A stretch of 64,000 nucleotides of DNA from assembly GCF_000286315.1 (NCBI RefSeq), contig NZ_ALJG01000363.1:1-64000 (forward strand). The letters run 5' to 3'. The notes beneath the pieces were generated by a model, which did no database searches, was not told the DNA's origin, and saw nothing but the letters and a program-made list of their open reading frames with translations. A program made the translations under genes and the position numbers. Numbering within the stretch: the first letter of the stretch is position 1; the number at the start of each line of letters is the position of its first letter. Shown piece by piece: positions 26,516 to 37,237 of this stretch. This stretch comes from Paenisporosarcina sp. TG20 (GTDB lineage: Bacteria; Bacillota; Bacilli; Bacillales_A; Planococcaceae).

Positions 26516-27928
26516 TTATTTTGACATGATATGAATTGGATGACCCATTACTACTTCCGCAGCTTCTGCTACAATCTCACCAAGTGTTGGGTGAGCGTGT
26601 ATAGTCATAGCAATATCTTCTATCGTCATACCAGCTTCAATCGCCAGACCAAGTTCTGCAATCATATCAGAAGCTCCCTGACCAACGATTTGAGCGCCGA
26701 GTAGTAAACCATCTGATTTACGAGAAACAAGCTTAACGAAGCCATCAGGAGTATTTAACGCTAGTGCGCGTCCGTTTGCTCCGAACGGGAATTTACCAGC
26801 TTTAACTTCAAAGCCTTCTTTTTTAGCTTCTTCTTCATTCAACCCAACCGTTGCAAGTTCAGGATCTGTGAAACAAACAGCAGGTATTGCTAAGTAATCC
26901 ACAACTGAAGTTTGTCCAGCAATTACTTCAGCAGCTACTTTACCTTCGTAAGAAGCTTTATGTGCAAGCTGTAACCCGGAAACAACATCACCAATTGCAA
27001 AAATATTTTTAATATTTGTACGTAGTTGTTTATCAACTTCTATTAAGCCACGTTCACCCATTTTAATACCTATTTCTTCAAGGCCCATTTCGTCTGTGTT
27101 CGGACGACGACCAACTGTTACTAATACATAATCAGCTTCGACTGTTTTTTCTTCGCCGCCTACTTCAAATGTTACAGTAACACCAGACTTTGTTTCTTTA
27201 ACTCCTTTAGCAACTGCTTTCGTTACTATCTCCACGCCTTTTTTCTTCAAACTCTTTTTAACAATTGCTGTCATTTGCTTTTCAAATCCTGTTAAAATAT
27301 CATCTGCGCCTTCAACAATTGTTACTTCAGAACCGAGATTTGCATAAGCTGAACCAAGCTCTGTTCCAATATATCCACCGCCGATTACGACTAGTTTCTT
27401 TGGAATTTCCGTTAGATTCAATGCACCTGTTGAACTCAAAACACGTTCAGTAAACTTAAATGATGGAATTTCAACTGGACGAGAACCAGTTGCAATAATC
27501 ACATTCTTAAATTTATACGTCTGTGCTGAATTTTCATCCATGATACGAACTGTATTTTCATCTACAAAATAGGCTTCACCGCGAACGATATCAACTTTAT
27601 TGCCTTTTAACAATCCTTCAACGCCACCCGTTAATTTCTTAACGACACTGTCTTTGAATGCTTGAGCTTTTGAAAAGTCAATTTTCACATCAGATGTTGT
27701 AATGCCCATATCATCTGAGTGTTTTGCATGATCATAACGGTGAGCTACCGAAATTAATGCTTTAGATGGTATACAACCAACGTTTAGACAAACGCCACCT
27801 ATATATTCTTTTTCAACAATCGTTACTTTTTGACCAGTTTGTGCTGCACGAATCGCCGCAACATATCCACCAGGCCCTGAGCCAATAACTAAAGTATCTG
27901 TTTCAATTGGAAAATCTCCTACTACCAT
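26516..27928 (-). CDS. pdhD: Dihydrolipoyl dehydrogenase (PDH E3)
   Basis: FAD/NAD flavoenzyme of 470 residues that reoxidises the lipoyl groups of the pyruvate dehydrogenase complex. [12 protein letters not shown] binds [15 protein letters not shown] holds the redox disulfide, [10 protein letters not shown] binds NAD and HAHPTLGE carries the catalytic His near the C-terminus. It starts five bases after the pdhC stop and is the last gene before a strong terminator. In the family the same E3 also serves the 2-oxoglutarate complex. Confidence 0.96.
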   Translation of the reverse strand: MVVGDFPIETDTLVIGSGPGGYVAAIRAAQTGQKVTIVEKEYIGGVCLNVGCIPSKALISVAHRYDHAKHSDDMGITTSDVKIDFSKAQAFKDSVVKKLTGGVEGLLKGNKVDIVRGEAYFVDENTVRIMDENSAQTYKFKNVIIATGSRPVEIPSFKFTERVLSSTGALNLTEIPKKLVVIGGGYIGTELGSAYANLGSEVTIVEGADDILTGFEKQMTAIVKKSLKKKGVEIVTKAVAKGVKETKSGVTVTFEVGGEEKTVEADYVLVTVGRRPNTDEMGLEEIGIKMGERGLIEVDKQLRTNIKNIFAIGDVVSGLQLAHKASYEGKVAAEVIAGQTSVVDYLAIPAVCFTDPELATVGLNEEEAKKEGFEVKAGKFPFGANGRALALNTPDGFVKLVSRKSDGLLLGAQIVGQGASDMIAELGLAIEAGMTIEDIAMTIHAHPTLGEIVAEAAEVVMGHPIHIMSK

Positions 27929-27932
27929 AATT

Positions 27933-29327
27933 TTACGCCTCCATTAATAATAGTTCTGGGTTGCTAAGTAAACGTTTAATGTTATTTAATGCGTGCTGAG
28001 CAGTCGCACCGTCAATCATTCGATGATCAAAGCTCAAAGATAATGCTAACACAGGAGCCGCTACGATTTCACCATTTTTGATAACAGGCTTCTCTGCAAT
28101 ACGACCAATACCTAGAATTGCAACTTCTGGATGATTAATAACTGGAGTGAACCATTGCCCACCAGCTGAACCAATATTAGTAATCGAACATGAAGCACCT
28201 TTCATTTCGGCAAGCGATAGTTTTCCATCACGTGCTTTTCCACCAAGTGTATTAATTTCATCTGAAATTGCAAATACAGATTTGCGGTCTGCATGTTTGA
28301 TGACTGGAACCATAAGACCTTTTTCAGTGTCAGCTGCAATTCCGATATTGAAATAATGCTTCTGAATAATTTCACTAGTTTCATCATCTAATGAACGATT
28401 GAATTCCGGGAATTCGCGTAGTGTGCTTACTAATGCCTTTACCACGTACGGTAAATAAGTTAATTTCACGTTTTTCTCTGCGGCCAAGTCTTTGAACTTT
28501 TTGCGATGTGCAACTAGTTCTGTTACATCAACTTCATCCATTAAGGTTACATGAGGCGCTGTATGTTTAGAGTGAACCATTGCTTTCGCAATCGCTTTTC
28601 TTACACCAGACATTTTCTCACGTGTTTCAGGGAATTCCCCTTCAAGAGATGGCTTGACAGACTTTTCTTTATTTTCATCTTTTTCTTCTGCCTTGTTGTC
28701 ATTTGGAGTCACTTCGTCTTGAGAAACGGCCTCAGATTGATCGCCATTCATAAACGCTTCAATGTCTTCTTTCATTACGCGTCCATTTTTACCTGAACCA
28801 TTGACTTTTGAAATCGTTACATCGTTGTCACGGGCATATTTCCGAACTGAAGGCATAGCAATTACACGACCATTTGGATCTTTTTCATCCTTTGTTGTCG
28901 TTTCTTTTTTTGGATCAACTTTCGTCTGTTCTGTTGAGTCTTTTTCAGGGGCTAGGTCTTTTGCTTCAGAAGTCGCTTCTTTTTCTACTTCTTTCCCTGT
29001 TTCAGCTGTAGCTTGAACTTGCGACTCTGTTTCTTCTTGTACATTTGATTCCTCTTCTTTATCTCCTTTAAACTGGAGATCTTCATATCCTGGCGCATCA
29101 ATACGAATTAATACTTGACCAACTGTTGCAACTGTACCTTCACTAACAAGAACTTCTTCTACTTTTCCTGTAACTGGTGATGGAATTTCAACAACTGCCT
29201 TGTCGTTTTGGATTTCACATAAAATATCATCTTCTTCAATGGTGTCACCTGCGGCTACAAACCATTTAACAATTTCACCTTCGTGAATACCTTCACCAAT
29301 ATCTGGTAATCGAAATTCAAATGCCAT
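27933..29327 (-). CDS. pdhC: Dihydrolipoamide acetyltransferase (PDH E2)
   Basis: Core subunit of 464 residues. The N-terminal lipoyl domain (about 1-76) has the lipoyl lysine in [11 protein letters not shown] long Glu/Lys/Thr/Gln-rich flexible linker (about 85-150) follows. Next is a peripheral subunit-binding domain ([16 protein letters not shown] ... [11 protein letters not shown]), a second charged linker and the catalytic domain with [12 protein letters not shown]. It transfers acetyl groups to CoA. The ATG at 29327 fits the AAGGGTGAG ribosome site better than the GTG three codons upstream, which overlaps it. Confidence 0.95.
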   Translation of the reverse strand: MAFEFRLPDIGEGIHEGEIVKWFVAAGDTIEEDDILCEIQNDKAVVEIPSPVTGKVEEVLVSEGTVATVGQVLIRIDAPGYEDLQFKGDKEEESNVQEETESQVQATAETGKEVEKEATSEAKDLAPEKDSTEQTKVDPKKETTTKDEKDPNGRVIAMPSVRKYARDNDVTISKVNGSGKNGRVMKEDIEAFMNGDQSEAVSQDEVTPNDNKAEEKDENKEKSVKPSLEGEFPETREKMSGVRKAIAKAMVHSKHTAPHVTLMDEVDVTELVAHRKKFKDLAAEKNVKLTYLPYVVKALVSTLREFPEFNRSLDDETSEIIQKHYFNIGIAADTEKGLMVPVIKHADRKSVFAISDEINTLGGKARDGKLSLAEMKGASCSITNIGSAGGQWFTPVINHPEVAILGIGRIAEKPVIKNGEIVAAPVLALSLSFDHRMIDGATAQHALNNIKRLLSNPELLLMEA

Positions 29328-29357
29328 AAAACTCACCCTTTCTATTCTGAGTGCTTA

Positions 29358-30335
29358 TTAAAATGTTAATACTTTTTTAGCTGTCGCAATAATATCTTTG
29401 GAATTTGGTAACCATACTGTCTCTGCTTGTGAGAAAGGGAAAATAGTATCTGGTGCAGTTACACGTAAAACAGGTGCTTCTAAACTTAAAATCGCCCGTT
29501 CATTAATTTCCGCAACAATATTCGCTGCAATTCCCGCTTGTCTTTGTGCTTCTTGAACTACTACCACACGCCCAGTTTTTTCAACTGAAGCAATAATTGT
29601 TTTAATATCTAATGGTTGAATCGTGCGTAAATCAATAACTTCTACAGAGAAACCTTCTTTTTCAAGTTCTTCTGCAGCTTTTAAACTTTCTTGTACCATC
29701 GCACCATACGTTATAATTGATAAGTCCGTACCTTCGCGTTTTACAGCTGCTTCACCTAAAGGAATTGTATATTCTTCTTCTGGAACCTCTTCACGGAATG
29801 AGCGATATAATTTCATATGCTCCAAAAAGATAACAGGATCATTATCACGTATAGAAGATATTAATAACCCTTTTGCATCGTATGGTGAAGAAGGAATTAC
29901 GACTTTCAAACCTGGTGAAGCTGCCATCAATCCTTCTAGACTGTCTGCATGCATTTCAGGAGTATGAACACCGCCACCAAAAGGTGATCGAATTGTAACT
30001 GGTGCATTGTATACACCACCACTACGGAATCGCATACGTGCTAATTGTCCACTAATAGAATCCATGACTTCAAATACAAAACCAAAGAATTGAATTTCAG
30101 GGACGGGTCGGAATCCTTGTAAAGAAAGACCTACTGCTAATCCACCAATTCCAGATTCAGCAAGTGGTGTATCAAAAACACGGTCTTCTCCAAATTCTTT
30201 TTGTAGACCTTCAGTTGCACGGAATACCCCACCGTTATTTCCAACGTCTTCACCGAAGACGAGGACGTTTTCATCATTTTTAAGCTCAGTACGGAGCGCA
30301 TCCGTAATTGCTTGAATCATCGTCATTTGTGCCAT
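29358..30335 (-). CDS. pdhB: Pyruvate dehydrogenase E1 beta subunit
   Basis: Protein of 325 residues forming the alpha2beta2 E1 enzyme with PdhA. It contains the transketolase pyrimidine-binding and C-terminal domains. Recognisable segments are [35 protein letters not shown] and [19 protein letters not shown]. It sits three bases after pdhA and 30 before pdhC, within one operon. Confidence 0.96.
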   Translation of the reverse strand: MAQMTMIQAITDALRTELKNDENVLVFGEDVGNNGGVFRATEGLQKEFGEDRVFDTPLAESGIGGLAVGLSLQGFRPVPEIQFFGFVFEVMDSISGQLARMRFRSGGVYNAPVTIRSPFGGGVHTPEMHADSLEGLMAASPGLKVVIPSSPYDAKGLLISSIRDNDPVIFLEHMKLYRSFREEVPEEEYTIPLGEAAVKREGTDLSIITYGAMVQESLKAAEELEKEGFSVEVIDLRTIQPLDIKTIIASVEKTGRVVVVQEAQRQAGIAANIVAEINERAILSLEAPVLRVTAPDTIFPFSQAETVWLPNSKDIIATAKKVLTF

Positions 30336-30338
30336 CGG

Positions 30339-31469
<1,131 letters not shown>

Positions 31470-31527
31470 TTACTGACTGTATTAAAAAACTTACTAAATT
31501 AGAGTGGTACAATGTTCATTCTCTCCT

Positions 31528-31556
31528 AGTATACTCAACTTTAAATTGATGGTCAA
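31528..31556 (-). promoter_or_regulatory. Sigma-A-type promoter of pdhABCD
   Basis: Read on the minus strand this is TTGACC, a 17-base spacer, then TATACT. It lies about 75 bases upstream of the pdhA start. No operator was identified in the rest of the 31455-31687 gap. Confidence 0.8.
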
Positions 31557-31687
31557 TCGTAGAAGACTCTAGTGAAATAAGATTATATGAATTATTAAGT
31601 ATTCAATCAATTTCATTCTGTACTAGTACAAATGAGTGACTGTATTATAATATAATTCTCTTTTAACTATACTATATATACAAAAAA

Positions 31688-31710
31688 AACGACCTCATAA
31701 AGAGATCGTT
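31688..31710 (-). terminator. Terminator after ykyA
   Basis: The stem AACGATCTC/GAGGTCGTT, read on the minus strand, has a five-base loop and then TTTTTTTT. Part of the stem (GAGATCGTT) is directly repeated beside it. Confidence 0.85.
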
Positions 31711-31722
31711 CGAGAGATCGTT

Positions 31723-32367
31723 CTAGTTTTTATCCTCTAATGATTCATACACAGCAGTCTTCTTTTCGTTAACTTTTTGTGTTTTTTCATTAAAATCATT
31801 TATTGCAGATTGTACAATATCATTTTGTGCATTTACTTTTGCTACTTGTTCTTGAAGTTCAACTTGTTGTGTATCTTCGTTGATCAGCATATCGTAAAGT
31901 TTAGATTGCAAATCAGTTAACTCTTGGTACTCAGCACTAACAACTTTATGTGCTTGATAACGTTCTTCCATTAAAGCACGCAACTCTAATAACGAAGTTT
32001 TAATTTCTTCTTGTTTTGTTTCTTCTACTATTGCATCAAACGAGGATAAAGAAGCCTGTGCATTCTCAATCGATTCGTTTTCTAGATTAAGTAGAACTAA
32101 TCGTTCAGCTAATGATTCTTTTAGTTCATCAGTTTTCAAAGCAACTTCTTCTTTTTGTTTTTGTGTCAAACTCATCACAGAGTTAAACATTTCCTGTTCA
32201 GCCTTTTCTAATTCATTCAATTGTTGTTGAGCATCACGGTAGCCTTTTTCTTCTTCAAATACATTTGAAAGGGTCACCGATAATTGTTCTACTGTAGAAT
32301 CCCCAAGTGAACATGCCGACAGCAATAACGAAGTAGTAAGAAAAGTGCTAAGGATAATTTTTTTCAT
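31723..32367 (-). CDS. ykyA: YkyA family lipoprotein
   Basis: Exported lipoprotein of 214 residues. The signal peptide ends at LSAC near residue 19. The remainder is almost entirely long charged helices rich in Glu, Gln and Lys, predicted to form a coiled coil. It matches the YkyA family, annotated as cell-wall-binding lipoproteins of unknown role. Position between def and pdhA is conserved with B. subtilis. It is divergent from def. Confidence 0.88.
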   Translation of the reverse strand: MKKIILSTFLTTSLLLSACSLGDSTVEQLSVTLSNVFEEEKGYRDAQQQLNELEKAEQEMFNSVMSLTQKQKEEVALKTDELKESLAERLVLLNLENESIENAQASLSSFDAIVEETKQEEIKTSLLELRALMEERYQAHKVVSAEYQELTDLQSKLYDMLINEDTQQVELQEQVAKVNAQNDIVQSAINDFNEKTQKVNEKKTAVYESLEDKN

Positions 32368-32443
32368 ATAATAACCTCCAAACCTTTTTATACTATACCC
32401 TTTAAAAGGGTAGAATTCAACAACATTAAAATTCCTTTTTTCG

Positions 32444-32472
32444 TTTGCACGAATGAAATGCTTCGCTATACT
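32444..32472 (+). promoter_or_regulatory. Promoter of def
   Basis: TTTGCA, a 17-base spacer and TATACT lie 35 bases before the def start codon. Confidence 0.65.
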
Positions 32473-32506
32473 AAGTAGAGAATAATTGCTGGAAAGGAAG
32501 TCTAAT

Positions 32507-33058
32507 ATGATTGAAATGAAAGATATTATTCGCGAAGGACATCCAACTTTGCGACAAAAGACACAGGAAGTAGAATTTCCTTTATCAATTGAAGATGCAA
32601 AATTAGCACAGGACTTACTAGAATATGTTAAGAACAGTCAGGATGCAGAAATGCTCGAAAAATATAATTTACGTCCGGGAGTCGGCATTGCTGCACCTCA
32701 AGTCAATGTATCAAGCCGTATGTTTGCTCTCCACTTACCAGATGATGAATCTAAATTAAGCTTTGTAGCCATAAACCCGAAAATCATTAGCCATTCAATT
32801 GAAAAAACCTATATAACAGTAGGTGAAGGTTGTTTATCTGTTGATCGAGTTATTGAGGGATATGTTCCTAGGTACGCTCGCATAACTGTAAAAGGATTTT
32901 ACCCGGACGGAAGTGAGTTTAAATTACGTTTAAAAGGGATAGCTTCTATTGCTTTTCAACATGAACTCGATCATTTAAACGGTATTATGTTTTTTGATCA
33001 TATTAATAAGGATAATCCCTTCGAAGAAATTCCAAATGCAATCCCATTTAATCGATAA
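32507..33058 (+). CDS. def: Peptide deformylase
   Basis: Metal hydrolase of 183 residues that removes the N-formyl group from nascent proteins. All three family motifs are present: GVGIAAPQ (about 58), EGCLS (about 110) and QHELDHLNG (about 154), supplying the Cys and two His metal ligands. The Gram-positive type-2 insertion makes it longer than the E. coli enzyme. The ATG at 32507 has GGAAAGGAAG six bases upstream; the frame opens seven codons earlier at a TTG with no site of its own. Confidence 0.96.
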   Translation: MIEMKDIIREGHPTLRQKTQEVEFPLSIEDAKLAQDLLEYVKNSQDAEMLEKYNLRPGVGIAAPQVNVSSRMFALHLPDDESKLSFVAINPKIISHSIEKTYITVGEGCLSVDRVIEGYVPRYARITVKGFYPDGSEFKLRLKGIASIAFQHELDHLNGIMFFDHINKDNPFEEIPNAIPFNR

Positions 33059-33080
33059 TAAAAATATTGTAAAACATTTT

Positions 33081-33116
33081 AAAGGTTCCCTAATGCTTTG
33101 TTGGGAACCTTTTTTA
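33081..33116. terminator. Bidirectional terminator between def and ykrA
   Basis: The stem AAAGGTTCCC/GGGAACCTTT has a 12-base loop and T-run. It reaches the ykrA stop codon. Confidence 0.85.
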
Positions 33117-33884
33117 TATGAGATTTAAATATTTCATGGCCTTTACTAGACCATCATCATCCACATGATCTGTTATATAGTTTGCTCGTTTAAGTGCCTC
33201 TTCATGGCCATTCCCCATACACACACCAAATCCAACAGTTTCTAACATTTCAATGTCGTTTAACCCATCCCCAAATGCAATGGTATCTTCTACAGCAATA
33301 TTAAAATGTTCACATAAGAACTCAATTGCCTTTGCTTTTGAAGCCCCTTTTGGCAAAATGTCAACAGATACACGATGCCATCTTACAAATTTCAATAATG
33401 GAAAGGTTTCACGATAGGAAAGCTCCTCTTCCTCTGTACAAAATACCAGTGATTGATAAATTTTTTGATTTAAATAGAAATTCTTCTCATATTGTGGGTG
33501 AGAAAACTTTAAGCTACTAATGCTTTCTTCAATATGAGGGTGATATGAAATAGAAGAAATCATTTTTTCGGCATTCATATAAACCATAGGATGATTATGT
33601 ATATTGGCAAAATCTGATACAGTCTTAAGTTGATTTAGATCAATACCTTTATTAAAGACTACCTCATTGTTATAGACAATATATTGCCCATTAAAACAAA
33701 TATAAGAATTAATTTCTAGTTCTTTTAAAACATCTTGGATCATAAATGGTGCTCGTCCTGTTGCAATAAAAATTTCATGCCCTTTTTTTCTTGCTTCAAA
33801 AACCGCTTCTTTTGCTTTAATTGGTATATATTTTTTCGAGTTAAAGAGAGTACCATCGATATCAAAAAATAAAACTTTTTTCAT
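33114..33884 (-). CDS. ykrA: Cof-type HAD hydrolase (YkrA)
   Basis: HAD-superfamily phosphatase of 256 residues with a type IIB cap. Motif I is FFDIDGTLFNS, motif II is IATGRAP, motif III centres on KGASKAKAIEFL, and motif IV is AFGDGLNDIEMLE. It probably acts on a sugar phosphate or other small phosphometabolite; the substrate is not predictable here. It is convergent with def and divergent from the small-peptide gene. The order matches B. subtilis ykrA-def. Confidence 0.9.
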   Translation of the reverse strand: MKKVLFFDIDGTLFNSKKYIPIKAKEAVFEARKKGHEIFIATGRAPFMIQDVLKELEINSYICFNGQYIVYNNEVVFNKGIDLNQLKTVSDFANIHNHPMVYMNAEKMISSISYHPHIEESISSLKFSHPQYEKNFYLNQKIYQSLVFCTEEEELSYRETFPLLKFVRWHRVSVDILPKGASKAKAIEFLCEHFNIAVEDTIAFGDGLNDIEMLETVGFGVCMGNGHEEALKRANYITDHVDDDGLVKAMKYLNLI

Positions 33885-33931
33885 TTAATTAATCCCTCCT
33901 ACTGTGAGAATTATACTAAAAATAAGTAGCC

Positions 33932-33960
33932 TTTACAAAAACCTGAATATTCTGTATAAT
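33932..33960 (+). promoter_or_regulatory. Strong sigma-A-type promoter of the small peptide gene
   Basis: TTTACA, exactly 17 bases, then TATAAT. This is close to consensus, with TG directly before the -10. It lies 21 bases before the start codon at 33982. Confidence 0.85.
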
Positions 33961-33981
33961 AAACATAAGGAGTGAATTGCC

Positions 33982-34053
33982 ATGTTAAAACGTCTAAAAA
34001 AGAAATTATTAAGGCGCCTAGGCGGAATCCTTGGAAAAAAATTGATAGCATAA
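33982..34053 (+). CDS. 23-residue basic amphipathic peptide, unrecognised
   Basis: A complete tiny gene: AAGGAG lies nine bases before ATG, 23 codons follow, then TAA. The peptide begins MLKRLKKKLLRRLGG and ends with a Lys-Lys-Leu-Ile-Ala tail. It has nine Lys/Arg and no acidic residues. Leu and Ile recur about every three to four residues, so a helix would have one greasy and one basic face. It has its own near-consensus promoter and its own terminator and fills the 276-base gap between ykrA and rpoY. Possible roles include a membrane-binding regulator, a peptide toxin or a leaderless antimicrobial, or an RNA-binding peptide. I do not recognise it, and none of these is shown by the sequence. 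Confidence 0.7.
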   Translation: MLKRLKKKLLRRLGGILGKKLIA

Positions 34054-34060
34054 AATTATT

Positions 34061-34090
34061 GCCCTACTAATTTAAGTAGGGCTTTTCTTT
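34061..34090 (+). terminator. Terminator of the small peptide gene
   Basis: A perfect 8-bp stem pairs GCCCTACT with AGTAGGGC around a six-base loop, followed by TTTTCTTTATTTT. It begins eight bases after the peptide stop codon and isolates the unit from rpoY. Confidence 0.88.
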
Positions 34091-34160
34091 ATTTTAAAAG
34101 AGGCTCGTGATAATATAAAGACAGTGAAATTATTTTGAACGTGAAAAAGGAGATCAAAAC

Positions 34161-34370
34161 ATGATTTACAAAGTATATTACCAAGAAAACGTACATGAAG
34201 TGTCAGTTCGCGAAAACACACAAAGCCTGTACATCGAAGCATCATCTGAACGTGAAGTTCGATTCGCTCTAAAGGATCGCAAACTTAAACTTGAATTTGT
34301 TCAGCTACTTGAAGGTAATCATTTACTTTACGAGCAAGCTAGCAAAAATTACGTAGTGGAGAAGATATAA
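34161..34370 (+). CDS. rpoY: RNA polymerase epsilon subunit RpoY
   Basis: Small protein of 69 residues (formerly YkzG). It starts [20 protein letters not shown] and includes the family segment [22 protein letters not shown]. RpoY binds RNA polymerase in Bacilli. It is followed by rnjA four bases later, the standard arrangement, so they form an operon. AAAAGGAG lies eight bases before the ATG. Confidence 0.93.
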   Translation: MIYKVYYQENVHEVSVRENTQSLYIEASSEREVRFALKDRKLKLEFVQLLEGNHLLYEQASKNYVVEKI

Positions 34371-34374
34371 ACAT

Positions 34375-36042
34375 ATGAAATTTGTTAAGAATGACCAAAC
34401 AGCGATTTTCGCACTCGGCGGACTAGGTGAAATCGGCAAAAATACTTACGGTATTCAATTTCAAGATGAAATAATATTAATAGATGCTGGGATAAAATTC
34501 CCTGAAGATGATTTACTTGGGATTGACTATGTCATACCTGATTATACGTACCTTGTAAAAAATGTTGACAAAATTAAAGGTTTATTTATCACACATGGCC
34601 ATGAAGATCACATCGGTGGCATTCCCTATTTGCTAAAACAAATAAATGTTCCTATTTACGGTGGGAAACTTGCACTAGGTTTATTACGCAACAAACTAGA
34701 AGAGCATGGATTACTTCGTACAACAAAAATGCATGTTATAACGGAAGATGAAGTTATTAAGTTCCGTAAAACATCAGTTAGTTTTTATAGAACAACTCAC
34801 AGTATTCCAGATGCTTTTGGAATAGTTGTTAAAACCCCATCTGGAAATATTGTTCATACAGGAGATTTCAAGTTTGATTTCACCCCTGTTGGAGAACCAG
34901 CTAACATTACTAAAATGGCTGAAATTGGGCGCGATGGCGTTTTATGTTTATTATCAGATAGTACAAATGCTGAAGTTGCAGAATTCACGATGTCTGAGCG
35001 TAAAGTTGGAGAAAGCTTATCGGAAATATTCCGTAAAGTAAATGGTCGAATTATTTTCGCTACTTTTTCTTCGAATATTTACCGTGTTCAGCAAGTTGTA
35101 GAAGCTGCTGTACATCACGGCCGTAAAATTGCCGTCTTTGGCAGAAGCATGGACAATGCAATCACAATTGGACGTGAACTCGGCTATATAAATGCGCCTA
35201 AAGAGACGTTTGTTGATACGCATACATTAAATCGTCTCCCTGCAAGCGAAGTTATGATTCTATGTACAGGTAGTCAAGGTGAGCCCATGGCCGCCCTTTC
35301 TCGTATAGCCAATGGTACACATCGTCAAATTCAAATACAACCTGCGGATACAGTCATTTTTTCATCCTCTGCAATCCCAGGTAATCGTGGTAGTATCAAC
35401 CGTACAATTAACTTATTGTTCCGTGCTGGAGCAGATGTCATTCATGGTTCATTGAATAACATTCATACTTCAGGTCATGGATCACAAGAAGAACAAAAAT
35501 TGATGTTGAGATTGATGAAACCTAAATTCTTTATGCCTATTCATGGTGAGTATCGTATGCTAAAAATACATACGGAATTAGCTGTCTCTTGTGATGTTGA
35601 AAAAGATAATACATTCATTATGGAAAATGGTGAAGTTTTAGCACTTAGTCAAAATGAAGCAGCAATAGCAGGTCGTATCCCATCAGGTGATATCTACATT
35701 GATGGAAGTGGTATAGGTGATATTGGTAATATTGTATTGCGCGATCGTAGAATTCTATCAGAAGAAGGCTTAGTTATTGTCGTTGTTAGTACAGATCAAG
35801 AGCGTCAGAAGATTGTTTCTGGCCCAGACATCATATCTCGTGGTTTCGTATATATGAGAGAATCAGGCGCGATGATAAATGAAGCGCAACATATGTTAAA
35901 CCGTCATTTACAAAAGTCAATTCATTCTAAATCAACTCCTTGGTCTGAATTAAAAAATGAAATTATAGACATATTAGGACCTTATTTATATGAAAAAACT
36001 AAACGTCGTCCAATGATTTTACCTGTTATCATGGAAGTATAA
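34375..36042 (+). CDS. rnjA: Ribonuclease J1
   Basis: Beta-CASP metallo-beta-lactamase ribonuclease of 555 residues with 5'-exonuclease and endonuclease activity, central to mRNA turnover. [10 protein letters not shown] holds the zinc ligands, HTGDFKFDF follows, the beta-CASP domain contains FGRSMDNA, and [13 protein letters not shown] and PIHGEYRML complete the site. A C-terminal dimerisation domain is present. RNase J1 rather than J2 is assigned from the rpoY linkage. The ATG follows the rpoY stop by four bases and the ribosome site GGAG lies unusually far upstream (13 bases). Confidence 0.95.
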   Translation: MKFVKNDQTAIFALGGLGEIGKNTYGIQFQDEIILIDAGIKFPEDDLLGIDYVIPDYTYLVKNVDKIKGLFITHGHEDHIGGIPYLLKQINVPIYGGKLALGLLRNKLEEHGLLRTTKMHVITEDEVIKFRKTSVSFYRTTHSIPDAFGIVVKTPSGNIVHTGDFKFDFTPVGEPANITKMAEIGRDGVLCLLSDSTNAEVAEFTMSERKVGESLSEIFRKVNGRIIFATFSSNIYRVQQVVEAAVHHGRKIAVFGRSMDNAITIGRELGYINAPKETFVDTHTLNRLPASEVMILCTGSQGEPMAALSRIANGTHRQIQIQPADTVIFSSSAIPGNRGSINRTINLLFRAGADVIHGSLNNIHTSGHGSQEEQKLMLRLMKPKFFMPIHGEYRMLKIHTELAVSCDVEKDNTFIMENGEVLALSQNEAAIAGRIPSGDIYIDGSGIGDIGNIVLRDRRILSEEGLVIVVVSTDQERQKIVSGPDIISRGFVYMRESGAMINEAQHMLNRHLQKSIHSKSTPWSELKNEIIDILGPYLYEKTKRRPMILPVIMEV

Positions 36043-36050
36043 GACATTTA

Positions 36051-36098
36051 AAAAGCTGTGTAGTTTATCACATATGTGATAGCTACACAGCTTTTTTG
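36051..36098 (+). terminator. Terminator after rnjA
   Basis: The stem AAAAGCTGTGTAG/CTACACAGCTTTT has an inner ATCACATATGTGAT palindrome, then TTTTTT. Confidence 0.9.
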
Positions 36099-36137
36099 AT
36101 TTTCTTGTTTTTACTTTGATCCTTTTGGTTCTTTGTC

Positions 36138-36390
36138 AAATGACGTTGGTGAAGAATAGTAGCCAACCATAACTTAGTTATTGTCGGGCTATCCAAGAAG
36201 TCAGTAAAGCTGATTTTTTAGGATAGTCCTTTTTCATATAGTCTTCCATGTATCCCGTTGTTTTTCGTTCCAAATGGACGCTTGGAACGGAAACCTACCT
36301 TATCCAATATATTTATAAAAAATGACGTTAGTGAAGATCCTCCTCATCTCCCTTTAAAGGGATGGGGATTTTCTTTCACCAACGTCATTT
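36138..36390. repeat. Repeat cluster with direct and inverted AATGACGTTrGTGAAGA units
   Basis: AAATGACGTTGGTGAAGA (36138-36155) recurs directly as AAATGACGTTAGTGAAGA (36320-36337) and inverted as TCTTTCACCAACGTCATTT (36372-36390). The last two form a hairpin of about 70 bases with an inner stem CATCTCCCTTT/AAAGGGATG. Between them lie the hairpin GGCTATCC ... GGATAGTCC (36189-36229) and an R2-like fragment CGTTCCAAATGGACGCTTGG (36266 on). This occupies most of the 466-base gap between the convergent rnjA and ktrC genes; 36391-36508 shows nothing else. Confidence 0.65.
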
Positions 36391-36508
36391 ATTGTACAAC
36401 CTATCTTTTCACTTAGCTTTAAATCCCAGACTGAAGGCTTTTATGATGGGATTAAAATTGTTATATTCTTTTATCAACATGCAAAGCAAATAATCTTCCA
36501 CGTTTTTC

Positions 36509-37168
36509 TTAGTGCATTGCTTTCTTTTCAAACCGTATAATATCTGCATCAGCACCGATAACGATAAGAACGTCATCCATAAGAATCTCTTCATCTGCTT
36601 GTGGAGATACTAGTATATCAGCTCCACGTTTGATGCCTACGATGTTTATTCCATATTTCGCTCGAATATCAAGATCAATTAATGTTGAACCAGCTAATAT
36701 TTCATTGGCCTTAATCTCCATAATTGAATGCTCGTCAGACAATTCTAAGTAATCAAGTACATTGTTAGACATAATATTATTGGCAATTCGAATCCCCATA
36801 TCACGTTCTGGATGTACTACTTGATCGGCTCCTATTTTACGTAACACTTTTTCATGATAGTCGTTTTGTGCTTTGACAGTAATCTTTTTAACACCAATTT
36901 CTTTTAACATCAATGTGGTTAAAATACTAGATTGAATATCTTCACCAATCGCTACAATTACATGTTCAAAGTTTCGAATTCCAAGTGATTTCAAAACAGA
37001 TTCATCCGTTGTATCTGCCACAATTGCTTGAGTTGCGATAGAAGCAAATTCATCAACACGTTCAGCAAATTTATCTATAGCCATAACATCTGCACCTTGT
37101 TCAACAAGCTCACGAACGATACTTCCACCAAATCGACCTAATCCTATAACTACGAATTCTTTCTTCAC
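36509..37168 (-). CDS. ktrC: Potassium uptake regulatory subunit KtrC
   Basis: Cytoplasmic RCK protein of 219 residues. The N-terminal Rossmann domain has VIGLGRFGGSIVREL and binds nucleotide. A C-terminal TrkA-C domain (from about 135) is the known c-di-AMP-binding module of this family. It gates a KtrB/KtrD-type channel, which is not encoded in the window. Assignment to KtrC rather than KtrA rests on its place near rnjA, as in B. subtilis. The ATG has GGAGG upstream. Confidence 0.9.
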   Translation of the reverse strand: MKKEFVVIGLGRFGGSIVRELVEQGADVMAIDKFAERVDEFASIATQAIVADTTDESVLKSLGIRNFEHVIVAIGEDIQSSILTTLMLKEIGVKKITVKAQNDYHEKVLRKIGADQVVHPERDMGIRIANNIMSNNVLDYLELSDEHSIMEIKANEILAGSTLIDLDIRAKYGINIVGIKRGADILVSPQADEEILMDDVLIVIGADADIIRFEKKAMH

Positions 37169-37237
37169 CTTTCAACCTCCGTTACCAAACGAATGTTCAT
37201 AGTGTATCACAACTTTAGAAGACGCTCAAATTCATTT

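Noticed and set aside
33114-33884. Toxin-antitoxin pairing of the small basic peptide with ykrA
   Set aside because: ykrA is a conserved HAD phosphatase with its own gene order in Bacillus and is divergently transcribed; nothing links it to the peptide.
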